Below, in pieces: positions 24,987-33,844 of a stretch of DNA of 64,000 nucleotides. Under the pieces are notes generated by a model. That model was not told the DNA's origin, searched no databases, and worked only from the letters and a program-made list of their open reading frames with translations. How positions within the stretch are numbered: position 1 is the first letter of the stretch; every line of letters begins with the position of its first letter. Location of the stretch: assembly GCF_003362805.1 (NCBI RefSeq), contig NZ_QNQT01000005.1, positions 124,001-188,000 of the forward strand, read 5' to 3'. This stretch comes from Neobacillus piezotolerans. Its GTDB lineage: Bacteria > Bacillota > Bacilli > Bacillales > Cytobacillaceae. The translations under genes were made by a program, and so were the position numbers.

Positions 24987-25637
24987 TTGTTACGGCAGAT
25001 GGACTTGGCACAGTTATTTGAAGCGAGGCGTAATTTGTATCAATTTTTGCTGAGGATGTTCCATGGTCCGCTCGATCAAAAGTGGCTGGATGCCATTTTG
25101 GAATTTGGCGATGTTGGAGGCTTGGGGGAACTAGGCAATGGCGGAGCGGATTTGCAGGATTTTTTCAAAGGGAATCCCTGCTTAAAAAAGGAAGCTAGGG
25201 AGTTTTCCAGGCTGTTCATTGGGCCGGGCACTTTGCCAGTTCCTCCGTGGGAATCATTTTATCGAAGCTGCGAACAGATGCTTTTTGATGATGTGATGTA
25301 TGGAGTACGGGAGCACTACCATAGAGAGGGCTTGCAGTTTGTTAGAGAAAATAATGAACCTGATGACCATTTGGCAGTGGAATTGGAATTCATGCTCCAT
25401 CTTATTGTTAAGGGAATACAAGCAAAGGAAAATGAAGAGCTTTTCAGGAATTTGGAAAAACAGCGTGGCTTCCTGGATGTGCATCTGGCGCAGTGGATAG
25501 GCGCATTTGGGAAGAGGCTGGCCCATAGCACCGACAGCAAGCTATATAAAGGTGCCGCATTATTGGCCGCGGATTTCATCGCCAGTGATTTGGATTTCTT
25601 AAATGAATTAGTGGAGGGATTGTCCCATGCCGGATAA
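24987..25637 (+). CDS. TorD/DmsD-family molybdoenzyme chaperone
   Basis: This protein of about 216 residues is all-helical, with the TorD-type segments FEARRNLYQFLLRMFHGP, FSRLFIGPGTLPVPPWESFY and a conserved PDDHLAVELEFM near the middle. It should bind the Tat signal of the reductase and assist cofactor loading before export. The start is uncertain: TTG 24987 has AAAGGG 9 nt upstream, while longer in-frame readings and ATG 24999 are also possible. The 3' end overlaps the reductase gene by 11 nt, so the two are coupled. Confidence 0.85.
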   Translation: MLRQMDLAQLFEARRNLYQFLLRMFHGPLDQKWLDAILEFGDVGGLGELGNGGADLQDFFKGNPCLKKEAREFSRLFIGPGTLPVPPWESFYRSCEQMLFDDVMYGVREHYHREGLQFVRENNEPDDHLAVELEFMLHLIVKGIQAKENEELFRNLEKQRGFLDVHLAQWIGAFGKRLAHSTDSKLYKGAALLAADFIASDLDFLNELVEGLSHAG

Positions 25638-28017
25638 GGAATTGGAAAAAGGGATTCTCGAAAAACAATTTAAGAGGCGGACATTTTTAAAATGGTCTGG
25701 CGGAATTGGAATCCCCCTCGTCCTCGGTGGTTTTGGGGCAAGCCAGCTGGCGGGGAGGAAAGAGCCGGACAATGTGACAAAAGCGGAAACGCCGGAAAAA
25801 ATCATTTCAACCTGCAGCATCAACAATTGCGGGGGACGCTGCGTCATTAAAGCGCACGTCAAGGACGGACAGGTTGTCAGGATCAGTACCGACACAAATG
25901 AAGACGATATTCTTTCCCCGCAAATGCGGGCCTGCATCCGCGGGAGGGGCTATAAAAAAATCCTGTACCATCCGGACCGGCTCAAATACCCGATGAAACG
26001 GGTAGGCAAGCGGGGCGAAGGAAAATTCGAGCGGATTACCTGGGCGGAAGCGGTTGAAACAATCGCGAACGAAATGAAGAGAATCGGGGAGACCTATGGC
26101 CCGGAATCAAGGTACGTCAACTATGCGTCCGGCCAGTCATGGGGCCTGTTCGGAGGGGAGTTTATGGCCAGGAAGCTGCTTGCCATGACCGGCGGCTACC
26201 TTGGCTTTAGAAACGATTACAGTTCAGGTGCCGGGAATGTCGCGACGCCGTATACGTATGGGACAAATAATACCGGATCAAGCTTCGACTCACTACTCCA
26301 TTCCAAGTATATTATTCTCTGGGGACAAAACCCATCGGAAAATATCTTTTCAACACCATATACATCCTATCTGCGCGAGGCGAAAAAGAACGGCGCGAAA
26401 ATCATAGTCATCGACCCCCGCTATACCGATACCGCGGTTGCCTTTGCCGATGACTGGATTCCTATCCTGCCCACGACCGATAATGCGCTGATGGATGCGA
26501 TGGCGTATGTGATGGTGACTGAAAACCTATATGATAAGGAGTTTGTCGATAAATATTGCATCGGTTTTGATGAAGCGCACATGCCGGATGGTGTGCCAAA
26601 GGAAGAAAACCTCCGAAACTATCTGCTTGGCAAAACGGACGGCATTCCTAAAACACCTGAATGGGCCGAAAAAATATGCGCAGTCCCTGCAAATAAAATC
26701 AGGGAAATTGCGAGGGAATACGCCACCATCAAACCAGCGGCCCTCCTGCAGGGATGGGGCCCTCAGCGCCATGCATATGGGGAGCAAATCATGCGGGGTG
26801 GCGCTCAGCTCGCCTGCCTGACAGGAAACGTAGGCAAGCTAGGTGGATGGGCCGCGGGTACAGGGTATTGGTCAAGATCTGGCATAGCCTATCCAATAAC
26901 ATTCGAAAACCCTGTAAAGGCGACAATCCCTTGCTTCCTTTGGGCCGACGCGGTTGAGAGAGGCACGGAACTTACAGGGGAAGACGGGCTTCAGGGCACA
27001 GAAAAACTTAGAAGCAATATAAAACTAATTTTTAATATTGGGGGCAATATGCTCGTTAATCAGCATTCGGACATCAACAAGACTATCAAGTTGCTTGAGG
27101 ATGAGAGCAAAGTAGAATTCATTGTGGTGAGTGACCTTTTTATGACGCCTAGCGCCAAATATGCAGACATCCTTTTGCCGGGCACAACCTTTTTTGAAAG
27201 GTGGGATATTGGGGTCCCCTGGTGCTTCGGGGATTATGTTGTATTTGGCGAAAAGGCAATCGACCCTCTATATGAATGCCGGAATGAGTACGATGTGTTC
27301 GCCGATGTCGCTGAACATTTCGGTCTTAGGGAAACGTTCACAGAAGGAAAAACGATGCTCGACTGGGTGAAGGTATGCATTGAACGGACAAGGGCAGAGC
27401 TTGATCCGGCTTTCCCAACTTTTGAGGAGTTCAGGAAAAAAGGCGTCCACCATTTTTCATTTGACGAACCTCTTGTCGGGTTCAAAAAGCAGGTTGAGGA
27501 CCCGGAAAACAATCCATTCGAGACACCGTCAGGTAAAATCGAGTTTTTTTCAAAGGCGCTTTGGGATATGGAAAAGCATGATGTAATCCCGCCGTTTGCG
27601 AAGTATGTACCCGCTTGGGAAGGGCCTGCTGATCCGTTAAAGGAGACATATCCTTTGCAGTTAATCAGCTGGCATTATAAAAGGCGCTGCCATTCCACCC
27701 ACGATAACAATCCGTGGCTGGAAGAGGCAGCCCGCCAGGAAATGTGGCTAAACCCAGCCGACGCCGCTTCAAGGGGGTTAAAGGATGGAGACCGGGCGCG
27801 GGTTTTCAATGGGAGGGGCGAATTGACCATTCCTGTTAAAGTAACAAGCCGGATCGTCCCGGGAGTAGCCGCCATCCCGCAAGGCGCATGGTATACGCCG
27901 GACAAAGATGGAATCGACCAAAGGGGCTCAATAAACGTGCTGACCGCCCAAAGGCCGACTCCTCTCGCAAAAGCAAATCCGCAGCAAACAAATCTTGTCG
28001 AGGTAAAGAAAGCATAG
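25627..28017 (+). CDS. Molybdopterin oxidoreductase, DMSO-reductase type catalytic subunit
   Basis: This 796-residue protein has a twin-arginine signal (KRRTFLKWSG, Arg17-18), so it is exported folded. A [4Fe-4S] site is formed by C63, C68, C72 and C103, and the bis-MGD binding regions follow (FIVVSDLFMTPSAKYADILLP, the NDYSSGAGN region probably giving the Ser Mo-ligand). DmsA-like enzymes reduce S- or N-oxides and related acceptors; the substrate cannot be fixed here. It is translationally coupled to the TorD chaperone and followed by the iron-sulfur subunit after 16 nt. Confidence 0.9.
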   Translation: MPDKELEKGILEKQFKRRTFLKWSGGIGIPLVLGGFGASQLAGRKEPDNVTKAETPEKIISTCSINNCGGRCVIKAHVKDGQVVRISTDTNEDDILSPQMRACIRGRGYKKILYHPDRLKYPMKRVGKRGEGKFERITWAEAVETIANEMKRIGETYGPESRYVNYASGQSWGLFGGEFMARKLLAMTGGYLGFRNDYSSGAGNVATPYTYGTNNTGSSFDSLLHSKYIILWGQNPSENIFSTPYTSYLREAKKNGAKIIVIDPRYTDTAVAFADDWIPILPTTDNALMDAMAYVMVTENLYDKEFVDKYCIGFDEAHMPDGVPKEENLRNYLLGKTDGIPKTPEWAEKICAVPANKIREIAREYATIKPAALLQGWGPQRHAYGEQIMRGGAQLACLTGNVGKLGGWAAGTGYWSRSGIAYPITFENPVKATIPCFLWADAVERGTELTGEDGLQGTEKLRSNIKLIFNIGGNMLVNQHSDINKTIKLLEDESKVEFIVVSDLFMTPSAKYADILLPGTTFFERWDIGVPWCFGDYVVFGEKAIDPLYECRNEYDVFADVAEHFGLRETFTEGKTMLDWVKVCIERTRAELDPAFPTFEEFRKKGVHHFSFDEPLVGFKKQVEDPENNPFETPSGKIEFFSKALWDMEKHDVIPPFAKYVPAWEGPADPLKETYPLQLISWHYKRRCHSTHDNNPWLEEAARQEMWLNPADAASRGLKDGDRARVFNGRGELTIPVKVTSRIVPGVAAIPQGAWYTPDKDGIDQRGSINVLTAQRPTPLAKANPQQTNLVEVKKA

Positions 28018-28033
28018 AGGGGAGTGGCCAACG

Positions 28034-28612
28034 ATGGCACAAATGGGTTTTTATATCAATCAAAGCCTATGCTCGGGGTGCAAGGCATGCACGGTAGCCT
28101 GCAAGGATAGGAAGAATCTTGAAGTGGGAATGAATTTTCGCAGGGTGTACGCCTATGAGGAAGGCGCCTATATCCAAAAGGGATCCTCGATTGTCCACAA
28201 TATAAAAGCGTTTTACTTTTCGATTTCCTGCAACCATTGCACGAAGCCTGCATGCGTTCCAATTTGCCCGACCGGCGCGATTACGAAAAGGAAGGAGGAC
28301 GGCATAACCATCATCGACCAGGATAAATGCGCCGGAACGAAATTCTGCGTATCGGCTTGCCCGTATGGTGCGCCCCAATACAATGAAAAACTTTTTAAAA
28401 CGAATAAATGCGACTTCTGCTTGGATCTTCAAGAGAAAGGCGAGGATCCGGTTTGCGTGTCGACCTGTATAATGAGGGCGATTGAATTTGGGCCAATTGA
28501 GGATTTGCGACAGAAGTTTGGCACTGTTGATGAAATAAAAGGGATGCCTAGCGCGGCAATTACCAATCCGAATCTGGTGATCACTCCGCATAGAGATGCG
28601 GTGAAAATATAG
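28034..28612 (+). CDS. DmsB-like four-cluster ferredoxin subunit with one missing ligand
   Basis: This 192-residue electron-transfer subunit has Cys sets C13/16/19/23, C66/69/74/78, C99/[T102]/105/109 and C126/129/141/145. In the third set the second ligand is Thr102 (CAGTKFC), so 15 of 16 cysteines are present; the equivalent cluster may be [3Fe-4S] or use a non-Cys ligand. Usual partners are a DmsA catalytic subunit (present) and a DmsC membrane anchor, which is absent downstream. No Tat signal, as expected for co-export. Confidence 0.9.
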   Translation: MAQMGFYINQSLCSGCKACTVACKDRKNLEVGMNFRRVYAYEEGAYIQKGSSIVHNIKAFYFSISCNHCTKPACVPICPTGAITKRKEDGITIIDQDKCAGTKFCVSACPYGAPQYNEKLFKTNKCDFCLDLQEKGEDPVCVSTCIMRAIEFGPIEDLRQKFGTVDEIKGMPSAAITNPNLVITPHRDAVKI

Positions 28613-28647
28613 CGTTAAATTTGTGGAAATCGGTGGGCAGATCCCCT

Positions 28648-28805
28648 GGGCACTAAAAGAAGGCTTAGCGCCTGAACGGCAGAGGATAGCCAGACCTTGG
28701 GGCACTAAAAGAAGATTTAGCGCCCGAACAGCAGAGGATAGCCCGTTATTCGGGCACTAAAAGACACGCCCGAACAGCAGTGGTCAGCATGTTATTCGTG
28801 CACCA
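28648..28805 (+). repeat. Tandem 52-bp repeat array
   Basis: Units begin with GGGCACTAAAAGA at 28648, 28700 and 28752, with a degenerate fourth at 28798 (third unit is 6 bp shorter). The units share TTAGCGCC(C/T)GAAC and GCAGAGGATAGCC. No ORF spans them. They occupy the place where a third reductase subunit would be expected. Confidence 0.8.
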
Positions 28806-28839
28806 AGGAAAAACTTAGAAAACTCCCTCGACATAACAC

Positions 28840-28875
28840 CAAAAAAAGTGCGAAACCTTTTTCGGTTTCGCACTC
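28840..28875 (-). terminator. Terminator of the tRNA-Leu gene
   Basis: AGTGCGAAACC pairs with GGTTTCGCACT; on the minus strand the stem is followed by TTTTTTT. Confidence 0.9.
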
Positions 28876-28887
28876 TCTTATAGTTTA

Positions 28888-28971
28888 TGCGGATGAGAGG
28901 ACTTGAACCTCCACGGGGTTGCCCCCACTAGAACCTGAATCTAGCGCGTCTGCCGATTCCGCCACACCCGC
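28888..28971 (-). tRNA. tRNA-Leu (anticodon CAG)
   Basis: The 84-nt class II cloverleaf on the minus strand has acceptor GCGGGTG with CATCCGC, anticodon arm CTAGA-TTCAGGT-TCTAG with CAG, a long variable arm (GGGGGCAACCCC) and T-arm GGAGG-TTCAAGT-CCTCT. The CCA is not encoded. Confidence 0.95.
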
Positions 28972-29072
28972 AAAAGAAATTACTTTTATACTATAACATA
29001 TTTTATAAAGTGCTGCACGAATTTTTTCCTTCCAAAATTAAAGGGCAGCCTTTAATCAGGCAGCCCTTATCC

Positions 29073-30344
29073 TCAAGCAGGTTCTTCGTTTTTGCCCGGG
29101 CGAATTTTCAGCAAGGCGACAATCGCCGATAAAATGCAGGCGCCGCTTAGAAGGACAAAAATCCAAACATCCGCTTTTTTCAGAAGGAGTGCAACAAGCG
29201 GAGGGCCGGCCGCTACCCCGATAAAACGCATTGAACTGTAAATCGATGTGATTGTGCCCCGCTCCTTTTTATCGATTCCCTCAGTAATGAGCGCATCGAG
29301 GGAAGGGAGGCAGACCCCGATTCCGACTCCGCAAATTGTAAACATCGTAAGGAGGAACCAAAGTTTAACCGAAACGTAAAGCGCCGCTATCGAGGCGCCT
29401 GCCATAAGGATCCCTCCCAGGATAAGCCATTTCATTAACACTTTATTTTTTTTGATTACTTTTCCAGTGATATAGGATGAAAGGCAAAGGGCCCCGAGTG
29501 GCAAAGCAAGGAAAAGCCCTTTTTTAAGGTCCTTGATCCCAAGCTCTTTTTCAAAAACCTCCGACAGATAAAACAGGATCCCGAAAAGGACAAACATTAA
29601 AATGCCGCCGATAAAAAAAATCGCATAGAGCCAGCGTCCTTTTTTCGTAAATGTATTTTTGATATTCGTGAAAAAAGTTTTAAAAGGAATCGGCTTTGCG
29701 GAACTTTTTGGGCATTTTACGAGAAAAACCATCAGTAAAATGGATATCGCGCAGAAGACAGGAATTAAAACAAAAGGCAAAAACCAGACAATTCCCGCCA
29801 AGAAAGCGCCTAGGACAGGGCTAAGTACTTTGCCGAACGTATTCGATGTTTCAATAACGCCGAGAGTGCTGCTCACCTCGTGGTCTTTCTTGAACATATC
29901 GCCGACAAGGGGAAGTACGATCGGGGCCGCGCCAGCAGCCCCGACCCCTTGCAAGGCCCTTCCTGCAAGGATGATCCAGTACGCATCATCTACTTTCCAG
30001 GAAGCCCAGGCTGAAATGGCACCGCCAAGGGCCGTGATAATAAGGCTTGGTATGATGACTTTTTTTCTGCCGATATGGTCGGAAAGATACCCGGCAACCG
30101 GAATCAAAAAAATTGCGACTATCGAATATACCGTAATAATCATGCTCGTTTGAAATGGCGTGATTGATAATTCCTTTTCCATCGCGGGAAGGACGGGAAT
30201 AAGCATGGAATTTCCAAGCGTCATCACGAGTGGTATGGACGATATGGATAGAATAGCCCATTTCTGCTTTGCGACTTCTCCCGATTTCCCCTTTTCTTTG
30301 GTGCTTGATTGGGTTTGCTGGCATAGCTTTTCGCTGTAATCCAT
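29073..30344 (-). CDS. MFS drug/proton antiporter (DHA1-like)
   Basis: This integral membrane protein of about 423 residues has 12 predicted segments. It shows the A-loop motif GYLSDHIGRKKVI between segments 2 and 3, LAGRALQGVGAAGAAPIVLPL in the first half and a weaker second-half repeat. Such proteins export drugs or metabolites using the proton gradient. The start is ambiguous: ATG 30344 fits the family length but has no clear ribosome site; a TTG at 30425 would add 27 residues. Divergent from the MOSC gene. Confidence 0.85.
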   Translation of the reverse strand: MDYSEKLCQQTQSSTKEKGKSGEVAKQKWAILSISSIPLVMTLGNSMLIPVLPAMEKELSITPFQTSMIITVYSIVAIFLIPVAGYLSDHIGRKKVIIPSLIITALGGAISAWASWKVDDAYWIILAGRALQGVGAAGAAPIVLPLVGDMFKKDHEVSSTLGVIETSNTFGKVLSPVLGAFLAGIVWFLPFVLIPVFCAISILLMVFLVKCPKSSAKPIPFKTFFTNIKNTFTKKGRWLYAIFFIGGILMFVLFGILFYLSEVFEKELGIKDLKKGLFLALPLGALCLSSYITGKVIKKNKVLMKWLILGGILMAGASIAALYVSVKLWFLLTMFTICGVGIGVCLPSLDALITEGIDKKERGTITSIYSSMRFIGVAAGPPLVALLLKKADVWIFVLLSGACILSAIVALLKIRPGKNEEPA

Positions 30345-30482
30345 GATAAGCTGAACCGCCTTTGCGAAATAATTGCATAACAGGACACGGACAAAAACGC
30401 CCGCCGTATCTTTACTATTTACCAATCGCCAATATTGTAGTAAAAAGAATATATCCTTTTATTTGAAAAGTGGGCGAGGAAA

Positions 30483-31139
30483 ATGAATCAACCAAAAATC
30501 ATTCAACTGGCAATAGGGAAACCAAAGAGTTTTGAAAGAAATGGAGCGGAATACATATCGGCCATTGGTAAGGAACCAGTAAAGGAAGTATTTCTCACAG
30601 CGGAAGGATTGGCTGGGGACGGAATCGCCAACCCGGAATTCCATGGCGGCCCGGACCGGGCACTCTGCCTTTACCCATTTGAACATTATCCAAAGTGGGA
30701 GGAAGAGTTTGGGGTTCAGCTCTACCCGCCGGTTTTTGGAGAAAATATTACCGTGGCAGGTATGAGGGAATCCGATGTTTTTATTGGCGACATATTTAAA
30801 ATCGGGGGAGCGGTTGTCCAGATTACACAAGGCAGGGTACCGTGTTCCACTATTTCAAAATTCAATTCAATCGACCCTTTTTTAAAAAGGGTATACAAAA
30901 CTTGTTTAACAGGTTATTTTTTCAGGGTCCTGGAGGAAGGTTCGATAACACAGGATTCAAAAATCGTACTCCAGCAACGAAGCAATCAAGAAATCACTGT
31001 CTTTTCCGCGGCCAGGGCAATCCTCCATAAGAGCGGTGACACGGACTTTATTGAAAGATTGGCGGGGCTTCCTGAGCTTGCGGAAGAATGGCGGTACAAG
31101 GCGGAAAAAATTTTAGAAGAAAAGTTAGCAAAAAAGTAA
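30483..31139 (+). CDS. MOSC-domain protein (YiiM-like)
   Basis: This 218-residue protein carries the MOSC core (GLAGDGIANPEFHGGPDRALC, FGENITVAG, QGRVPCSTISKF with the reactive Cys) and a helical C-terminal extension. MOSC proteins move sulfur or reduce N-hydroxylated compounds with Moco. The link to the nearby molybdoenzyme is suggestive only. The ATG at 30483 follows GCGAGGAAA. Stand-alone. Confidence 0.85.
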   Translation: MNQPKIIQLAIGKPKSFERNGAEYISAIGKEPVKEVFLTAEGLAGDGIANPEFHGGPDRALCLYPFEHYPKWEEEFGVQLYPPVFGENITVAGMRESDVFIGDIFKIGGAVVQITQGRVPCSTISKFNSIDPFLKRVYKTCLTGYFFRVLEEGSITQDSKIVLQQRSNQEITVFSAARAILHKSGDTDFIERLAGLPELAEEWRYKAEKILEEKLAKK

Positions 31140-31150
31140 TGTGTTTTTAG

Positions 31151-31179
31151 TTGACATTCTGAAAATTCAGGATTATCAT
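31151..31179 (+). promoter_or_regulatory. Sigma-A promoter of the trp operon
   Basis: A consensus -35 TTGACA at 31151-31156, a 17-nt spacer, and TATCAT at 31174-31179. It lies upstream of both T-boxes. Confidence 0.8.
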
Positions 31180-31194
31180 GAAAAGCAATACAAA

Positions 31195-31456
31195 AAGCAT
31201 TGACGAAGAGTAGTAGCTTAGGCTGAAACTAAAGAGAGCTGATGGGTGGTGCGAATCAGCGTGGACGCCTTGGTGAATGGACTTCCGAGCTTCCTGACCG
31301 AACCTTTTAGAGGTGTAGGCTCAGGCGATCTGCCTGATCGTTACAACAGGCGCGCATTCGCCGATTTGGCTTGATGCGGACAAAGCGGGCTGTTCATTCA
31401 GCCAATGAAGGTGGCACCACGGGTCTCCCGTCCTTTTTTGGACAGGGGCCCTTTTT
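31195..31456 (+). promoter_or_regulatory. T-box riboswitch 1 (tRNA-Trp)
   Basis: A T-box leader with specifier codon UGG (31278-31280) in the GTGAATGGAC loop, the AATGAAGGTGGCACCACGG T-box sequence at 31404-31422 and a terminator (31420-31456). Uncharged tRNA-Trp should stabilise the antiterminator. Confidence 0.85.
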
Positions 31457-31504
31457 GTATTCCGGAAAGTTTTTGTCCGTAGGCAGAAAAAACAATTGTC
31501 TTTT

Positions 31505-31806
31505 TTTAAACAAAAGAGAATAACGATAAATCGCTGAGCAAGGGGAGTAGGCCTTCATTGCCTGATACAGAGAGCCGGGAAGGGTGGGAACCGGTACAGG
31601 GAGGTTGGCTGAATGGGCTTGCGAGAGGCTGCCTGAATGACAGTAGGGCCGCACGGGTTTCCGCCGTTAAAAGGATAGGGTATCGGATTATGTTCCCGTA
31701 CCCGAAAGAGGGAGTGGATTATTCCATTCCAATTGAGGTGGCACCGCGGTCGCAGAATCGTCCTCTATACACATTATTTCTATGTGTATAGGGGACTTTT
31801 TTATTT
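31505..31806 (+). promoter_or_regulatory. T-box riboswitch 2 (tRNA-Trp)
   Basis: A second complete T-box: AG-bulge region AGAGAGCCGG, specifier UGG (31614-31616), T-box sequence AATTGAGGTGGCACCGCGG at 31731-31749, and a long terminator stem TCCTCTATACACAT/ATGTGTATAGGGGA ending in T6. In series with the first it gives double gating by tryptophan starvation. Confidence 0.9.
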
Positions 31807-31838
31807 TTATTGAATCTGAAAAGCAAGGAGTGATTGCG

Positions 31839-33230
31839 TTGTCCAAGGCAGCTGGAACGGCAGGAAAGGTTCAGTACATTGAAATGCAGGGAGACACCCT
31901 TACCCCGGTGGCGATTTTTCAAAAACTAAAAGGAAAGAAAAAATTCTTACTGGAAAGCTCGTTAAAGCATACGGATACTGGCCGTTTTTCCTTTATTGGC
32001 GCGGCTCCCGCTCTAGAATTGATTTCCAGCGGAGCAAAAAACAGGCTAATAACGTCCTCCGGGGAGGAAACAGAGATTGTAGGATGTCCACTTAAAGTTA
32101 TGGAAGGTTTGATTCCACCTATACAAGCCGATGTTCCGTTCCCGTTCTTCGGAGGGGCGGCGGGTTATGCCGGCTACGACCTGATCAGGCTGTATGAAGA
32201 TATAGGGCCTATACATGACAGCGGGCTTGGGATGCCGGATTGCCATTTCATGTTTTTGGAAGAAGTTATCGTTTATGACCATCTCGAGCAAAGGATTTAC
32301 ATAACGGGAGTCCCGCTTCTAGAAACGACAACAGCGGAAAGCCTGGCTGCGAGGCTGGAAAAAAGGGCAAGTGAACTTTCTTTGACAAGCGTTTGTACCG
32401 AGCCTGCACCATTTTCCCTTGGACAGTTCAGCGGGATGATGGCCAAAAAGGAGTTCATGGAAAAAGTTGACGTTGTTAAGCGCCATATCGAGGAAGGGGA
32501 CATTTTTCAGGGCGTTTTATCCCAAAGGCTAAGAGCTGAGTTCAGCGGCGACCCTTTTTCCTTTTACAGAAAACTAAGGCTCGATAATCCGTCGCCGTAC
32601 ATGTTTTACTTTGATTTCGGCGCCTATACCGTAATGGGCGCATCCCCTGAGAGTCTTGTTAAGGTAAGCGGAAGGACGGTTTACTCCAATCCAATTGCCG
32701 GAACTAGGCCAAGAGGGATAAACAATCAATCGGACATCGTCCTATCGGATGAACTGCGGCATGACGAGAAGGAACTTGCCGAACACAAGATGCTGGTTGA
32801 CCTAGGAAGAAACGATTTGGGCAAGATATGTGAATTTGGGACAATAAGGGTCAGCAAATACCTGGAGATTGAGAAATACCGGCATGTGATGCATCTGGTA
32901 TCCGAGTTGGAGGGGACGCTCAGACCCGAATTTTCTTCACTAGATGCATTGGCGGCGTGCCTACCCGCGGGCACGGTTTCAGGGGCTCCAAAAATTAGGG
33001 CCATGCAGATCATCAATGAACTTGAAGGTACGAAGCGAGGCCTTTATTCGGGCGCAATCGGCTACCTGTCGGCTGGCGGGGATTTGGATTTCGCGTTAGC
33101 CATCCGGACAATGGCCATTAAGGACGGCGCTGCTTTCATTCAGGCGGGTGCCGGCATTGTCCACGATTCCATCGCGGAGCTTGAATACGAAGAAACAATC
33201 AACAAATTGAAAGCCTTTTTGGGAGGGTAA
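31839..33230 (+). CDS. trpE: Anthranilate synthase component I
   Basis: This 463-residue chorismate-using enzyme (EC 4.1.3.27) has an N-terminal Trp-binding region with an LLESS motif for feedback inhibition. The catalytic domain shows SPSPYMF-like NPSPYMFYFDF, GTRPRG, DELRHDEKELAEHKMLVDLGRNDLG, SGAPKIRAMQ and IRAGAGIV-like FIQAGAGIV. The start is TTG 31839 with AAGGAG 8 nt upstream. It is the first gene of trpEGDCFBA and is paired with TrpG. Confidence 0.95.
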   Translation: MSKAAGTAGKVQYIEMQGDTLTPVAIFQKLKGKKKFLLESSLKHTDTGRFSFIGAAPALELISSGAKNRLITSSGEETEIVGCPLKVMEGLIPPIQADVPFPFFGGAAGYAGYDLIRLYEDIGPIHDSGLGMPDCHFMFLEEVIVYDHLEQRIYITGVPLLETTTAESLAARLEKRASELSLTSVCTEPAPFSLGQFSGMMAKKEFMEKVDVVKRHIEEGDIFQGVLSQRLRAEFSGDPFSFYRKLRLDNPSPYMFYFDFGAYTVMGASPESLVKVSGRTVYSNPIAGTRPRGINNQSDIVLSDELRHDEKELAEHKMLVDLGRNDLGKICEFGTIRVSKYLEIEKYRHVMHLVSELEGTLRPEFSSLDALAACLPAGTVSGAPKIRAMQIINELEGTKRGLYSGAIGYLSAGGDLDFALAIRTMAIKDGAAFIQAGAGIVHDSIAELEYEETINKLKAFLGG

Positions 33231-33232
33231 TC

Positions 33233-33844
33233 ATGATCCTGCTAATTGATAACTACGATTCATTTACCTTTAATTTATACCAGTATATTGGTGAACTAGG
33301 GGAAGGCGTCAAGGTCTGCAGGAATGACAAAATCTCCATAGGTGACATTCGGGAGTTGAGCCCTTCGGCAATTGTGCTCTCGCCCGGACCGGGTAAGCCT
33401 GAGGAAGCAGGGGTTTGCATTGACATTATCCGAGAGCTACACCGAGATGTCCCTATCCTTGGGATATGCCTGGGCCATCAAGCAATCGTTAAAGCATTTG
33501 GGGGAACCGTCAGAAAGTCGGTATCAATCCGGCACGGGAAGACCTCCACTGTCATCCATACCGAAAGCGGGCTTTTCAGGAATCTGCCCAAGAAAATCGA
33601 GGTTATGCGTTATCATTCACTCGCTGCCGAAAAAAGCGATTTACCCGGTGCATTGGTCATTGATGCCGTTGCGGAAGAAGACGGGGAAATCATGGCAGTC
33701 CATCATCGGGACTTTCCGGTATATGGAATCCAGTTTCATCCAGAGTCAATCGGAACACCGTCCGGCAAACAAATCATTGAAAATTTCCTGAATGGGATTG
33801 AAAGGAAGGATAGAGATGAAAGAATACTTGCTTCGACTATCTGA
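33233..33844 (+). CDS. trpG: Anthranilate synthase glutamine amidotransferase subunit
   Basis: This 203-residue class I amidotransferase (LIDNYDSFTFNLYQYIGE; catalytic Cys in GICLGHQ; His and Glu in FHPES) supplies ammonia to TrpE. It lies 2 nt after trpE. It could also serve p-aminobenzoate synthase as PabA does in B. subtilis, but its place in the operon supports trpG. Confidence 0.93.
   Translation: MILLIDNYDSFTFNLYQYIGELGEGVKVCRNDKISIGDIRELSPSAIVLSPGPGKPEEAGVCIDIIRELHRDVPILGICLGHQAIVKAFGGTVRKSVSIRHGKTSTVIHTESGLFRNLPKKIEVMRYHSLAAEKSDLPGALVIDAVAEEDGEIMAVHHRDFPVYGIQFHPESIGTPSGKQIIENFLNGIERKDRDERILASTI

Noticed and set aside
28648-28805. CRISPR array
   Set aside because: Units are contiguous 52-bp repeats without unique spacers, and no cas genes are present.
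31195-31456. Independent small gene between the MOSC gene and trpE
   Set aside because: The sequence is fully explained as a T-box leader with specifier, T-box core and terminator.
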